Made by a program: the position numbers and the translations under genes
Notes under the pieces: model-generated
Database searches by the model: none
Seen by the model: only the letters and a program-made list of their open reading frames with translations
What the model was told of the DNA's origin: nothing
In this document: positions 35,430 through 44,385 of the stretch, one piece after another
Layout: each line of letters starts with the position of its first letter
How positions within the stretch are numbered: position 1 is the first letter of the stretch
Source: Paenibacillus sp. NFR01
GTDB taxonomy: Bacteria > Bacillota > Bacilli > Paenibacillales > Paenibacillaceae
NCBI RefSeq assembly: GCF_900111565.1
Contig: NZ_FOIK01000003.1
Location: forward strand, 124,001 to 188,000
Direction: 5' to 3'
DNA length: 64,000 nt

Positions 35430-36172
35430 CGGGATTTGCCCCCCATCAGGCTTTGGGCATCGAGGATGCGGTCGTAGAACGATTTTTGGTTCTGCCCGCC
35501 TGCATAAAGTTCATTCACAATGCTTCCGTCGCGTAAGAAGATCACCCGTTTGCAGTAGCTGGCCGCATACCCGTCATGGGTGACCATGAGAATGGTGGTG
35601 CCGAACGTTTCGTTCAGTCGCACGAGCTGCTCCAGCAGCTGCGTGGCGGAACGCGAGTCGAGCGCACCGGTCGGTTCGTCGGCGAAGACGATCGCCGGAT
35701 GGGTAATGATCGCCCGGGCCGAGGCCACGCGCTGCTTCTGCCCGCCGGACAGCTCGTTTGGATATTTGTTCATCAGGCCTTCAATGTTCAGTGCGGCAAC
35801 GATAGGCGCAAGCCGCTCTTCCATCTCTTCGGCTTTATACTTGCGCAGGGACAGCGGGAGCAAGATATTTTCCTTGGCGGTCAAGGTATCGAGCAAATTA
35901 TAGTCCTGAAAAATAAACCCCATGCGCTCCTGCCGGAATTGCCGGGCCGCCTGCTTTTTCATATCGAGCAATGCGTTGCCCTCCAGCCACACTTCCCCGC
36001 CGGACAGCCGGTCGATGGTCGACAGCACGTTCATCAGCGTCGATTTGCCGGAACCCGAAGGTCCCATGATCGCTGTGAGCTCCCCTGCCTGAATGGCGAG
36101 GTCGATATTTTTCAGCACCGGCGTTGCTCCGTATTGCTTGGATAGGTTTTTCGTTTGAATGATCGTCTGCAT
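35426..36172 (-). CDS. BceA-like ABC transporter ATPase
   Basis: The 248-residue ATPase has Walker A GPSGSGKST, the Q-loop FIFQDYNLLD, signature LSGGQKQRVASARA, Walker B IVFADEPTGALD and H-loop MVTHD. The start at 36172 is preferred because GGAGGAG lies 9 nt upstream and the family begins around MQTIIQTKNLSKQYG; an in-frame upstream extension would run through the control site. It is the first gene of the transporter operon. Confidence 0.93.
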   Translation of the reverse strand: MQTIIQTKNLSKQYGATPVLKNIDLAIQAGELTAIMGPSGSGKSTLMNVLSTIDRLSGGEVWLEGNALLDMKKQAARQFRQERMGFIFQDYNLLDTLTAKENILLPLSLRKYKAEEMEERLAPIVAALNIEGLMNKYPNELSGGQKQRVASARAIITHPAIVFADEPTGALDSRSATQLLEQLVRLNETFGTTILMVTHDGYAASYCKRVIFLRDGSIVNELYAGGQNQKSFYDRILDAQSLMGGKSR

Positions 36173-36258
36173 TATATCGCTCCTCCATTGGTATTCTTTC
36201 CATACTCTTAATATAAAGAGGAGTCCGTTTGGTATCCATGGAAGTAGGGGATCCCCAT

Positions 36259-36274
36259 GTGACAGTGTTGTCAC
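36259..36274 (-). promoter_or_regulatory. BceR-type binding site upstream of the bceAB-like operon
   Basis: GTGACA-GTGT-TGTCAC is a perfect dyad fitting the BceR-type pattern TNACA-N4-TGTNA. It lies 87 bp upstream of the ATPase start. A poor -35 and a TATATT-like -10 lie between, as expected for an activator-dependent promoter. Confidence 0.75.
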
Positions 36275-36420
36275 TTTGGGAGGGCTTAGGTTCCACCGGA
36301 ACTAATCATTTAGTAAAAATGATTATTAACTTTTTGTCGAAATTTAGTGTTTTTTATCACTGTTTACCCACCTTAGAACCGATAACATGCATATCATCCT
36401 AGTTTGAGAGGAAGTTCACG

Positions 36421-37740
36421 ATGGGTCAAAACAGTCTTAAACGTATCGCATGTCTTTTTTTGTCGACAACTCTTGCTTTAAGCTTTGCAGGTTGTTCTTC
36501 GAATCAGGCAAATGATACAAAATCCGTGCAGAAGGACGAGCCGGTCACCCTGAATTTTTATTGGTGGGGCAGCCCGGCAAGAAAGGAGATCACGCAGAAG
36601 GTTCTCGATAAGTATCATCAGGAAAACCCCAATATTAATTTCAAGACCAAAGACTTCCCGAATGCGGCGGCCGTTGCCACTCAGCTGGCCATAGATACGG
36701 CAGACCAAACGCCTCCCGATATCGTTCAGGTCGATTACAGTTTCGCCTTCAACTATATTCAAAGAGGACTCTTTGAGCCTTTGAATTCCTATATGGACAA
36801 TAAAACATTGGATCTCTCCGATGTCGACCCGCAATATTTGGCCCCAGGCCAATGGCAAGGCAAGCAATATGTCATATCGATGGGGACCAACGTATTGTCT
36901 GTTGCGTATGACCCTGCTTTTCTGGCGAATTACGGAGTCACCTTGGAGAACGGTTATACGTTCGATGATTTTTACACTGTTCTAAAGACGTTAAGAGACA
37001 CAGTAGATATCCCGGGATTTTACCCGCTGGGTAACGCTCCGGACATCGCGTATTATCTCCGATCCAAAGGAGAGACGCTTTACAATAAAGAGGGAACCGG
37101 ATTGGGCTACACAGATTCGAGCCTGACGGAGTATTTCAAGATCATTAAGAAGTGGACGGATGAGAAGCTTCTTAATCCGGATATTGACCTGAGTTCGACC
37201 AGTGTCGGGGCCAATAACCCCCTTGCCGAAGGGAAAACGGCCTTTTACCCGACGTCCAGCAATCAGGTCGTTGCCTTGGGAAAACTGGCGGGAAGACAGA
37301 TTAATCTGCTCAACTTGCCTGCGATTCCTGGAGGAAAGGACGGGAACTTCCTTAAACCTTCTCAATTTTTAGCGGTGTCTGCTTTCTCCGAACACAAAGA
37401 GGAAGCCGTTAAGTTTATCAATTACATTACGAACAATCCAGAGGCGAATGATATTTTACAAGGGGAACGCGGCGTGCCCATAGCGAAAAAAATCAAGACC
37501 CGGCTCGAAAGCCAGGCTTCTCCACAGTCCAAGGAACAATACAGTCTGATTGATTATGTGGCCAAACATTCTACGCCGATTGATCCGCCTGCACCAAAAG
37601 GATCGACAATGATAACCAATGCGCTTCAGCTTGCCAAAAACAATCTGGTAGCAGGTTATATAACCCCGGAGCAAGCGGCCAGCACCTTCCGGACGGAAGC
37701 GGAAAAGATTTTGCAGCAGGAAGGTGACTCGAATGAGTAA
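36421..37740 (+). CDS. Extracellular sugar-binding lipoprotein (ABC-type) linked to a chemoreceptor
   Basis: The 439-residue protein has a lipoprotein signal: [14 protein letters not shown] with the lipobox cysteine at 25. The mature part is a family-1 solute-binding protein ([31 protein letters not shown], and late [17 protein letters not shown]). No permease or ATPase gene is adjacent. Instead the stop overlaps the start of a chemoreceptor gene by 8 nt. I infer that it presents a sugar or other ligand to the receptor. It could also serve a transporter encoded elsewhere. Confidence 0.9.
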   Translation: MGQNSLKRIACLFLSTTLALSFAGCSSNQANDTKSVQKDEPVTLNFYWWGSPARKEITQKVLDKYHQENPNINFKTKDFPNAAAVATQLAIDTADQTPPDIVQVDYSFAFNYIQRGLFEPLNSYMDNKTLDLSDVDPQYLAPGQWQGKQYVISMGTNVLSVAYDPAFLANYGVTLENGYTFDDFYTVLKTLRDTVDIPGFYPLGNAPDIAYYLRSKGETLYNKEGTGLGYTDSSLTEYFKIIKKWTDEKLLNPDIDLSSTSVGANNPLAEGKTAFYPTSSNQVVALGKLAGRQINLLNLPAIPGGKDGNFLKPSQFLAVSAFSEHKEEAVKFINYITNNPEANDILQGERGVPIAKKIKTRLESQASPQSKEQYSLIDYVAKHSTPIDPPAPKGSTMITNALQLAKNNLVAGYITPEQAASTFRTEAEKILQQEGDSNE

Positions 37741-39445
37741 ACTTAGCCGGTGGTCCCGGAGTATTAATACGCGATTGTATACCGGATTCGGTCTGGTTCT
37801 CGTTTTGATGGTGTTATTAGGCGCTTTTGGTCTCCATGACCTTTCAAAGACGAATAAAACCTATAGTGACTTATTGAATAGCAGTGTAGCCGTCATAGGG
37901 CTTATCAAAGATCTGAATACAACGATTCAGGGCGAACGTGCAGCGGTCTCCGATTTTTTGGTTACCGGCGATAAAAAGAAACTCGATGATTATGCCGCTT
38001 TGAGAAAACAATTTCACCAATTACATACCAATATCGGCCCTTTAATTGGAGCAGAAGAAGATGATGAGACGCAGATTTATTACGGTCTCGATTTGTTGCA
38101 GGAGCAGTTCATCAGCATTTCGGACCAGATGATTGATGCCAAATCCAAAGGGGATACCGAAGCGCTTAACCAAATCGCGGCAACCGAAAATACGGTCCTT
38201 GATAAGTTCGTGGAAGCCGCCAATGAGTGGGTTGTCAATGAACAGCAGGAAGTCGACGAGGACATCGCAGAGGTAAAGAGCAGCGAGGAAAATTCCAAAT
38301 TAACCATGGAGCTCATCGCCGTTTTTTCCCTTATTGTTGGCGCAGCTACAGCTATTCTCATCAGCCGGAGAATCATCAAGCCCATCCGCATTCTCCAGGC
38401 GGTATCCGGAAAAATCGCCGCCGGGGACTTAACGGATATTAAAGTGGGGATTGACTCCAAAGATGAATTTGGGGAGCTTGCTTCGGCATTTCGGACGATG
38501 GCCGGCAATTTGCGCCACTTAATTGAAGAAATCAGCATACACGCCACTCAGGTTGCTGCCTCTTCCGAACAACTTACAGCCGGAGCGGAGCAAACCAGCC
38601 AAGCAACGGAACATATTGCCGAGATTACGGAACAATTGGCGCGGGGAGCGAACCTTCAGGTTACCTCCATATCGAGCAGCGTTGGCATGGTTCAACAGAT
38701 GGACCTGGAGGCCAAAAATATCGCGGATCGGGCGCAAAGTGTCGAAGCCTCCACGACTCACGCTTCTTCTGTAGCCGCAGAAGGGACAAAGGCGGTTCAG
38801 AAGGTTGTGGGCCAGATGAATGAAATCCAAAGAGATGTACTGGAGCTTGCGGATTCCGTTAAGTCTCTTGGGTCCAAATCGAATGAGATCGGTGCGATCA
38901 TCCAGTTTATCACGGAAATTGCAAGCCAAACGAATCTGCTTTCCCTGAACGCTTCGATCGAAGCGGCGCGGGCAGGAGAGGCCGGAAGAGGATTTGCCGT
39001 GGTGGCCGCCGAGGTGAAAAAGCTTGCGGAGCAAACCACCCAATCGGGTATGCAGATCGCCGAGGTCATCAAGGATATTCAACAGGAAACCAGTATCAGC
39101 ATACAAAAAGCAGCAAAAGGCGAAGAAGAGGTCTTGGTCGGGATGAAGGCGGTAACGTTAGCCGGAGAATCCTTTGCTAACATCGAGGCGGCGGTTCAGG
39201 TCGTCAGCGAGGAGATCCGGGAGGTATCCGCGGCCTCAAGCGGAATGTCCCGCAGCACGCAGGAGATGGTTGACGAATTCGGCTCGGTGTCAGGCGTTTC
39301 CGACGGCATCGCGGATCGGACGCACACGGTTTCGGCCTGCGCGGAGGAGCAGCTTGCTTCGATGCAGGAAATGAACAGCTCGGCTTCCGCACTTGCAAAA
39401 ATGGCCGAGGAATTGCTGGAGCTGGTTGGTAAGTTTAAAATATAA
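37733..39445 (+). CDS. Membrane methyl-accepting chemotaxis protein
   Basis: The ~570-residue receptor has membrane helices at 17-33 and 191-210 bounding a ~155-residue four-helix-bundle sensor. HAMP follows (about 211-263), then a long MCP signalling domain with the tip [20 protein letters not shown] and [20 protein letters not shown]. The start overlaps the binding-lipoprotein gene by 8 nt; AGGAAGGTGA lies upstream. The four-helix bundle type can detect ligands directly or through a binding protein, which the gene overlap favours here. Confidence 0.93.
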   Translation: MSKLSRWSRSINTRLYTGFGLVLVLMVLLGAFGLHDLSKTNKTYSDLLNSSVAVIGLIKDLNTTIQGERAAVSDFLVTGDKKKLDDYAALRKQFHQLHTNIGPLIGAEEDDETQIYYGLDLLQEQFISISDQMIDAKSKGDTEALNQIAATENTVLDKFVEAANEWVVNEQQEVDEDIAEVKSSEENSKLTMELIAVFSLIVGAATAILISRRIIKPIRILQAVSGKIAAGDLTDIKVGIDSKDEFGELASAFRTMAGNLRHLIEEISIHATQVAASSEQLTAGAEQTSQATEHIAEITEQLARGANLQVTSISSSVGMVQQMDLEAKNIADRAQSVEASTTHASSVAAEGTKAVQKVVGQMNEIQRDVLELADSVKSLGSKSNEIGAIIQFITEIASQTNLLSLNASIEAARAGEAGRGFAVVAAEVKKLAEQTTQSGMQIAEVIKDIQQETSISIQKAAKGEEEVLVGMKAVTLAGESFANIEAAVQVVSEEIREVSAASSGMSRSTQEMVDEFGSVSGVSDGIADRTHTVSACAEEQLASMQEMNSSASALAKMAEELLELVGKFKI

Positions 39446-39457
39446 CGAGTACCCAGA

Positions 39458-39486
39458 AGCGGGCCTTAGCGGGCCCGTTTCTGTTA
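39458..39486 (+). terminator. Terminator of the binding-protein/chemoreceptor operon
   Basis: GCGGGCC pairs with GGCCCGT (one G-U) over a 6-nt loop, followed by TTCTGTTATTT. Confidence 0.7.
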
Positions 39487-39555
39487 TTTCCTTCCCAGAA
39501 TGAAAGAGGACAAGTTAAAATAGGAGCACAATCAAGCCGCAGGAGGAGATCATCG

Positions 39556-40476
39556 ATGAAAGCAGTGACGGTTCAAAAGATCACGGATACGTTTCATTTG
39601 GAGGTGCTGGCGGGGGCCGCCTGCATGAGCCGCGAGATTACACGCCAGCGGACGCACCGGCCGGGGCTGGAGTTCGTGGGGTATTTCGACTTTTTTCCAA
39701 TGAACCGGATACAGGTGCTGGGCCGCAAGGAGATTACTTATTTGCTGACCCTGACCGTCGAAGAGCGCAAGCTGCATATCGGCAATATCGTCAAATATCA
39801 TCCGCCATGCTTTATCGTGACGGCCGGCCAGCAGGAAATCCCTTATCTGAAGTTGTTCTGCGACCAGGAAGGCATCCCGCTGCTGCGGACGGAGGAGACG
39901 ACCAACGAGTTCATCGCCAAGCTGGACAGCTATCTGGTCAAGGCGCTGGCACCGGAGCTGTCGATTCATGGGGTGTGCGTCAATGTGTCGGGGATCGGCA
40001 TTCTGCTGCGGGGCAAGTCCGGCATCGGTAAAAGCGAAACGGCCCATACGCTGATCCGCAGGGGCCACCGGTTTGTGGCCGACGACATCGTCGTGCTGAA
40101 AAAGCTTGGTCCAGCGACGCTGCTCGGCACGCATAACGAGACGACCCGCGAGTTCCTGGCGCTGCGCAGCATCGGCCTGATCAATGTTGTGCGCCAGTAT
40201 GGGCGGAGGGCGTTTCAGGATGAAACGCGGATCGTGCTCGATATCGAGTTGGCCCCCTGGCGGGAGAACGCACTGAACAACGAGCTTGAGCTGACGCCGC
40301 AGTTCACGGAGTATTTGGGCGTGAAAATCCCGCATATCGAGGTGCAGCTGCAGCCGGGGCGCGATGTGGCGGGTCTGATCGAGGCGGCAGCGAACAACTG
40401 GTATTTGAAGCAGCTCGGTTACAGCGCGGCCGAAGAATTTATGAAACGGATCGAGGACGGTATGACGGGCCACTAA
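39556..40476 (+). CDS. HPr kinase/phosphorylase homologue (stand-alone paralogue)
   Basis: The 306-residue protein has both HprK domains. The C-terminal kinase part has the conserved histidine in IHGVCVNV (about 139), P-loop GKSGIGKSE (153-161), and RFVADDIVVL. HprK phosphorylates HPr on Ser46 and thereby drives CcpA-dependent repression. The usual neighbour lgt is absent, and the segment GLINVVRQYGRRAFQDETRI departs from the canonical signature (GLGIINV..LFG.GAV). It may be a second, specialised copy; whether the main hprK is elsewhere cannot be seen here. Cre-controlled glycosidase genes lie nearby. Confidence 0.85.
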   Translation: MKAVTVQKITDTFHLEVLAGAACMSREITRQRTHRPGLEFVGYFDFFPMNRIQVLGRKEITYLLTLTVEERKLHIGNIVKYHPPCFIVTAGQQEIPYLKLFCDQEGIPLLRTEETTNEFIAKLDSYLVKALAPELSIHGVCVNVSGIGILLRGKSGIGKSETAHTLIRRGHRFVADDIVVLKKLGPATLLGTHNETTREFLALRSIGLINVVRQYGRRAFQDETRIVLDIELAPWRENALNNELELTPQFTEYLGVKIPHIEVQLQPGRDVAGLIEAAANNWYLKQLGYSAAEEFMKRIEDGMTGH

Positions 40477-40483
40477 TAGTCTA

Positions 40484-40497
40484 TGAAAACGCATCTA
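40484..40497 (+). promoter_or_regulatory. cre-like site upstream of the GH3 gene
   Basis: TGAAAACGCATCTA matches the cre pattern TGNAANCGNWNNCA except for T in place of the final C, i.e. one mismatch among the defined positions. It lies 76 bp upstream of the GH3 start. Confidence 0.5.
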
Positions 40498-40572
40498 ATT
40501 TTGCGGGTACTCGGGAATGGGCAAGCTGTCATAAAATACGCTTGAGGGAATCTACCCAAAGGAGGACTTTCA

Positions 40573-43476
40573 TTGTCTACAACCACGCAATATCCATTTC
40601 AGAACCCTTCCCTTCCGCTTGAAGAACGGGTAAGCGATCTGGTGTCCCGTTTCACGCTGGAGGAAAAAGTAGGGCTGATGATTCAATACCAGACGGCGGT
40701 GGAACGCCTCGGCGTGAAAGCGTATAAACATGGCACGGAGGCCGCGCACGGCATGGCCTGGCTCGGTGAAGCGACCGGTTATCCGCAGCCGATCGGCCTC
40801 GGCTGCACCTGGGATACGGAGCTGATGCAGCGCATCGGCAGCGCGATCGGCGACGAGGCGCGCGGCTTCTTCAAGCGCAATCCCGAGATCAACGGGCTGA
40901 CGCTGTGGGCGCCGACCGTCGATATGGAGCGCGATCCGCGCTGGGGCCGTACGGAAGAGGCTTACGGCGAAGACCCGGTGCTGGCCGGCAAGCTGAGCTC
41001 GGCATTGGTGCAAGGCATTCAAGGGGATCATCCGAAATATTTGAAAGCGGTTGCGACCCTGAAGCATTTTATCGGCAACAACAACGAAGTGGGCCGCGGC
41101 GACCAGTCGGTCAGCATCGACCCGCGTAACATGCGCGAATATTATTTGAAGGCGTTTGAAATTCCATTCAAAGAGGGCGGCGCCCAGTCGATGATGACGG
41201 CGTATAACGCCATCAATGGCGTTCCGGCCAACCTGACGCCGGCGGTTAATGAGATCGTCAAGGGCGAGTGGGGCATGGACGGTTTTGTCGTCAGCGACGC
41301 ATTCGACGTCTCCGGCACCGTGCGCGACCACGGCTACCTGGAGACCCATAAGGAATCGGTGGCCCGTTCCGTGCGCGAGGGCGGCATCGACAGCATTACC
41401 GACGACGGGGAGCTGATCAAGCAGGCGCTGCGTGAGGCGCTGGCAGACGGGCTGCTTCAAGAGAGCGACCTGGACGCTGCGCTGCAGAACACGTTCCGCG
41501 TCCGTTTCCGGCTCGGCGAATTCGATCCGGAAGAAGGCAACCCGTACGCCGCAATCGACGAATCGGCGATTCTGGCTCCCGAGCACGCGGAGCTGTCCCG
41601 CGAAGCGGCCGGCAAAGCAGTCGTGCTGCTGAAGAACGACGGCATCCTGCCGCTGCAAGCGGACAAGCTGAAGAAGGTTGCGGTGATCGGGCCGCTCGGC
41701 GGCAAAGTCTACCGCGACTGGTACAGCGGTTCGCTGCCGTATGCGGTGACTCCGCTGGAAGGCATCCAGGCGAAGCTGAACGGCTTCGGCGGCGAGGCAA
41801 GCTTCACGCCGGGCACGGACCGCGTGAAGCTGAAGGCCAAGCGCAACGGCCGGTATGTGCAGCTGCAGGACGGCGAGCAGGCGGCGCTTGCGGCCAGCGG
41901 CGCAGCGGCCGAAGAGGCAGCGGTATTCGAGCTGACCGACTGGGGTTGGGCCAGCCATACGGCGATTGCCGAGGATAACGGCAAGTATGTTACGACGGAC
42001 GACCGGATCGTGAAGGCATCCGCCGACCAGATCTGGGAGTGGTTCACGAAGGAAGTCTTCCTCGTTCGCCCATCCGGCGAGGGCGAAGGCCAAGTAACCT
42101 TCTCCACCTGGAACGATGTGCCGGTTACGGTGAAGAACGGAACAGGCGAACTGCTCGTCGGCAGCGGCAGCGCGGAAGAAACCGCCAACGAGATCAACGT
42201 GGCGGGCGCGGCGTCGGTAGCTGGGGACGAAGAAGAGAAGCTCAGCGCCGATGTCTTTGAACTGGAGACCGTTACGGACAAATACGCAGCGGCGAAGGAA
42301 GCAGCCAGCGGCGCCGACCTGTCGATCGTCTTTGTCGGCAACCATCCGCTGATCAACGGCAAGGAAACGATGGACCGTCCGGACATTACGCTGCCGGAGT
42401 CGCAGGAGCGCCTGATCCGCGAAGTGCTGTCGGTGAATCCGAATACGGTCGTGGTCGTCGTCGGCAGTTATCCGTATGCTTTGAACTGGACCGATGCCCA
42501 TGCACCGGCCATCGTCTACACCACGCATGCCGGCCAGGAGCTCGGAAATGCCGTGGCCGATGTGCTTTTCGGCGACGTCAACCCGGCCGGACGCCTGAAC
42601 ATGACCTGGTACAAATCGGTGGACCAGCTTCCGGAGTTCATGGAATACGACATCATCAAGGGCGGCAGAACGTATCGCTACTTTACGGGGGAACCGCTGT
42701 ATCCGTTCGGTCACGGCCTGTCCTACGCTACATTCCGTTACGACGGCGTAACGCTTGACCGGGCACGGGCGGTAGTGGACACGGAGAAAGAGATCGGGCT
42801 GACGGTTCGCGTGACGAACACGGGCGGCGTTGCCGGCGAAGAAGTCGTACAGGTGTACGGCCATGCGGAGCAGTCGCGCGTGAAACGTCCGCTGAAGCAA
42901 TTGCTGGCCTTCAAGCGGGTGCTTGTGCAGCCGGGAGAAACGGCTGAAGTGCAATTTACGCTGCCGCTGTCCGAGCTGGCCATCTGGGACGTAACCCGCG
43001 ACCGCTTCTGCATCGAAAGCGGCGCGTTTACCTTCTTGGCCGGCGCGTCTTCGGCGAATCTGCCGGTCAGCGCTACGCTTGTGGTACAGGGCGAAGTGAT
43101 TCCTCCGCGCGACTTGCTGCAGCCGGTGCAGGCGATCAACTATGATGCCTATGAAGGCATCATCATCGGCGAATGCCATGAAGGCGGCAGCGCCGCGGAA
43201 GTGAAGGGCGCGTCCGGCTGGATCGCCTTCGCGGACGCCGAGTTTGGCGCTGGCGCAAGCAGCGCCAAGCTGCGCATCGCCAGCCGCGCTGCGGCAGCGG
43301 CGGAAGTCCGGCTGCAAAGCCCGGATGGCTCGCTGGCCGGGCAGGTCGAGCTTGCAGCCGGCGGTGCGCAGGAATGGCGCGAGTACATCGTCGCGCTGAG
43401 CGGCGTGAGCGGACGCCAGGACGTCTACATCGTGTTGAACGGTCCAGCAGCGCTTAGCACGCTGGAGTTCGTGTAA
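40573..43476 (+). CDS. Glycoside hydrolase family 3 beta-glycosidase
   Basis: The 967-residue enzyme has the GH3 (alpha/beta)8 domain with TLWAPTVDMERDPRWGRTEEAYGEDP, KHFIGNN and GFVVSDAFDVSG, whose D242 is the expected nucleophile. The second domain and a C-terminal fibronectin-III-like domain follow (YPFGHGLSYATFRY, then VRVTNTGGVAGEEVVQVY). Residues about 410-560 form an insert with beta-trefoil-like WTDWGWASHT-type sequence within the second domain. No signal peptide is present, so it acts on imported oligosaccharides. The TTG start follows AAAGGAGGAC. Beta-xylosidase or beta-glucosidase activity is likely; the sequence does not decide between them. Confidence 0.9.
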   Translation: MSTTTQYPFQNPSLPLEERVSDLVSRFTLEEKVGLMIQYQTAVERLGVKAYKHGTEAAHGMAWLGEATGYPQPIGLGCTWDTELMQRIGSAIGDEARGFFKRNPEINGLTLWAPTVDMERDPRWGRTEEAYGEDPVLAGKLSSALVQGIQGDHPKYLKAVATLKHFIGNNNEVGRGDQSVSIDPRNMREYYLKAFEIPFKEGGAQSMMTAYNAINGVPANLTPAVNEIVKGEWGMDGFVVSDAFDVSGTVRDHGYLETHKESVARSVREGGIDSITDDGELIKQALREALADGLLQESDLDAALQNTFRVRFRLGEFDPEEGNPYAAIDESAILAPEHAELSREAAGKAVVLLKNDGILPLQADKLKKVAVIGPLGGKVYRDWYSGSLPYAVTPLEGIQAKLNGFGGEASFTPGTDRVKLKAKRNGRYVQLQDGEQAALAASGAAAEEAAVFELTDWGWASHTAIAEDNGKYVTTDDRIVKASADQIWEWFTKEVFLVRPSGEGEGQVTFSTWNDVPVTVKNGTGELLVGSGSAEETANEINVAGAASVAGDEEEKLSADVFELETVTDKYAAAKEAASGADLSIVFVGNHPLINGKETMDRPDITLPESQERLIREVLSVNPNTVVVVVGSYPYALNWTDAHAPAIVYTTHAGQELGNAVADVLFGDVNPAGRLNMTWYKSVDQLPEFMEYDIIKGGRTYRYFTGEPLYPFGHGLSYATFRYDGVTLDRARAVVDTEKEIGLTVRVTNTGGVAGEEVVQVYGHAEQSRVKRPLKQLLAFKRVLVQPGETAEVQFTLPLSELAIWDVTRDRFCIESGAFTFLAGASSANLPVSATLVVQGEVIPPRDLLQPVQAINYDAYEGIIIGECHEGGSAAEVKGASGWIAFADAEFGAGASSAKLRIASRAAAAAEVRLQSPDGSLAGQVELAAGGAQEWREYIVALSGVSGRQDVYIVLNGPAALSTLEFV

Positions 43477-43480
43477 GCAA

Positions 43481-43522
43481 ACAGGACCGCCTCCCGGGAA
43501 GGGGGAGCGGTCCTGTTTTTTT
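43481..43522 (+). terminator. GH3 gene terminator
   Basis: ACAGGACCGC (43481-43490) and GCGGTCCTGT (43507-43516) form a long stem with inner CTCCC/GGGGGAG pairing, followed by T7. Confidence 0.92.
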
Positions 43523-43547
43523 GCAGCTGCACACGGTTAGTTTCTGT

Positions 43548-43707
43548 TATTCGTAAACGGCTATTTCCCGTTCTTACGGACACCAGAGCCGTTATTCGGG
43601 AAAAAGCCCACGTTTTGGCTCTAAATACGTGGAATAACGGCGCTTAGGTCCGTAAGTCTCGGAGAAACGGTGTTTTAGAGCAAATAACGGCTGTGGTGTC
43701 CGTAACA
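43548..43707. repeat. Composite intergenic inverted-repeat element
   Basis: Three copies of one 23-24-nt motif occur: at 43574-43596 on the minus strand, and at 43633-43656 and 43683-43705 on the plus strand. The core is AATAACGGC...GGTCCGTAA or GGTGTCCGTAA. The outer two are near-perfect inverted copies (one mismatch in 23). GCTCTAAA (43617-43624) and TTTAGAGC (43674-43681) form a second inner inverted pair. It looks like a REP/MITE-like dispersed element. Confidence 0.7.
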
Positions 43708-44203
43708 CGCCCCAAAATACAACATTTCAAACAACATACAGAGAATTCACAGGCACAAGCACAATGTATCTCCACGATAGCTCTTCGACAGCTTCAAACC
43801 ACTGCGCATCTTATCCGCTTCAGCGGCTCCAGCAATACTCCAGGCATCAGCGCCTTCATTCCCAAGGATGCGCAGACTTTTGCTCTTCCACTCCAGTTTC
43901 CAGCGATCCGTCCGTATCGTTAACCCCGGCCGGGTCATTCTGTTCCAAACTCCACAGCCCATACGCTCTCCACTAAACATCCGGCTGTTCCCGTCAGCTT
44001 TCATTCCAAACCACCCATCCGCCCGCCTCACTCTACGCGCTTACGTATTTTGGTAAGTCAGCGGCATTTTTCCGGCTTCCTCCCTCTTTTTCGTGGAAAA
44101 CAGGGCTGATTTTCGCTGAATTTGCCGGATTTCGTCTTCGATCCCTATGAAATTGGTTTGTTTTCATAGTGCATCTGCACAATAAGATTCAGCGGAATAT
44201 CAA
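43708..44203. other. Non-coding region with a possible gene remnant
   Basis: No supported gene is present. A minus-strand frame at 43747-44031 could code 94 residues including WKLEWKSKSLRILGNEGADAW, but it lacks a ribosome binding site and recognisable domain; it may be a decayed gene. The last part becomes AT-rich towards the gntP promoter. Confidence 0.4.
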
Positions 44204-44245
44204 TTGTTTCGGCCCCGAAATGCACATATAATGAAACCGTATTCA
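44204..44245 (+). promoter_or_regulatory. Promoter and overlapping cre site of the glycerate operon
   Basis: TTGTTT (44204-44209), 17 bp, TATAAT (44227-44232) is a strong SigA promoter. TGAAACCGTATTCA (44232-44245) matches the cre pattern at every defined position and starts on the last base of the -10, so bound CcpA would block initiation. The leader to the gntP start is ~140 nt. Confidence 0.82.
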
Positions 44246-44385
44246 ACTTAGTGAACACGCGCGGACTAGGGGAACTACAGGCGGCGGGGTCTTATTATTG
44301 GAAGGCCAGCCCAAAGCATATGTGAAATTTCGAACATGTATGGAGAGCATTTATTTTATACGATCCTGAGGGGGATGCAACAACG

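Noticed and set aside
40570..43317. 915-residue minus-strand frame opposite the GH3 gene
   Set aside because: Antisense openness from GC-rich codons; composition is Arg/His/Gln-rich without domains, while the plus strand encodes a clear GH3 enzyme.
43747..44031. 94-residue minus-strand frame in the large intergenic region
   Set aside because: No ribosome binding site or recognised domain; noted only as a possible remnant.
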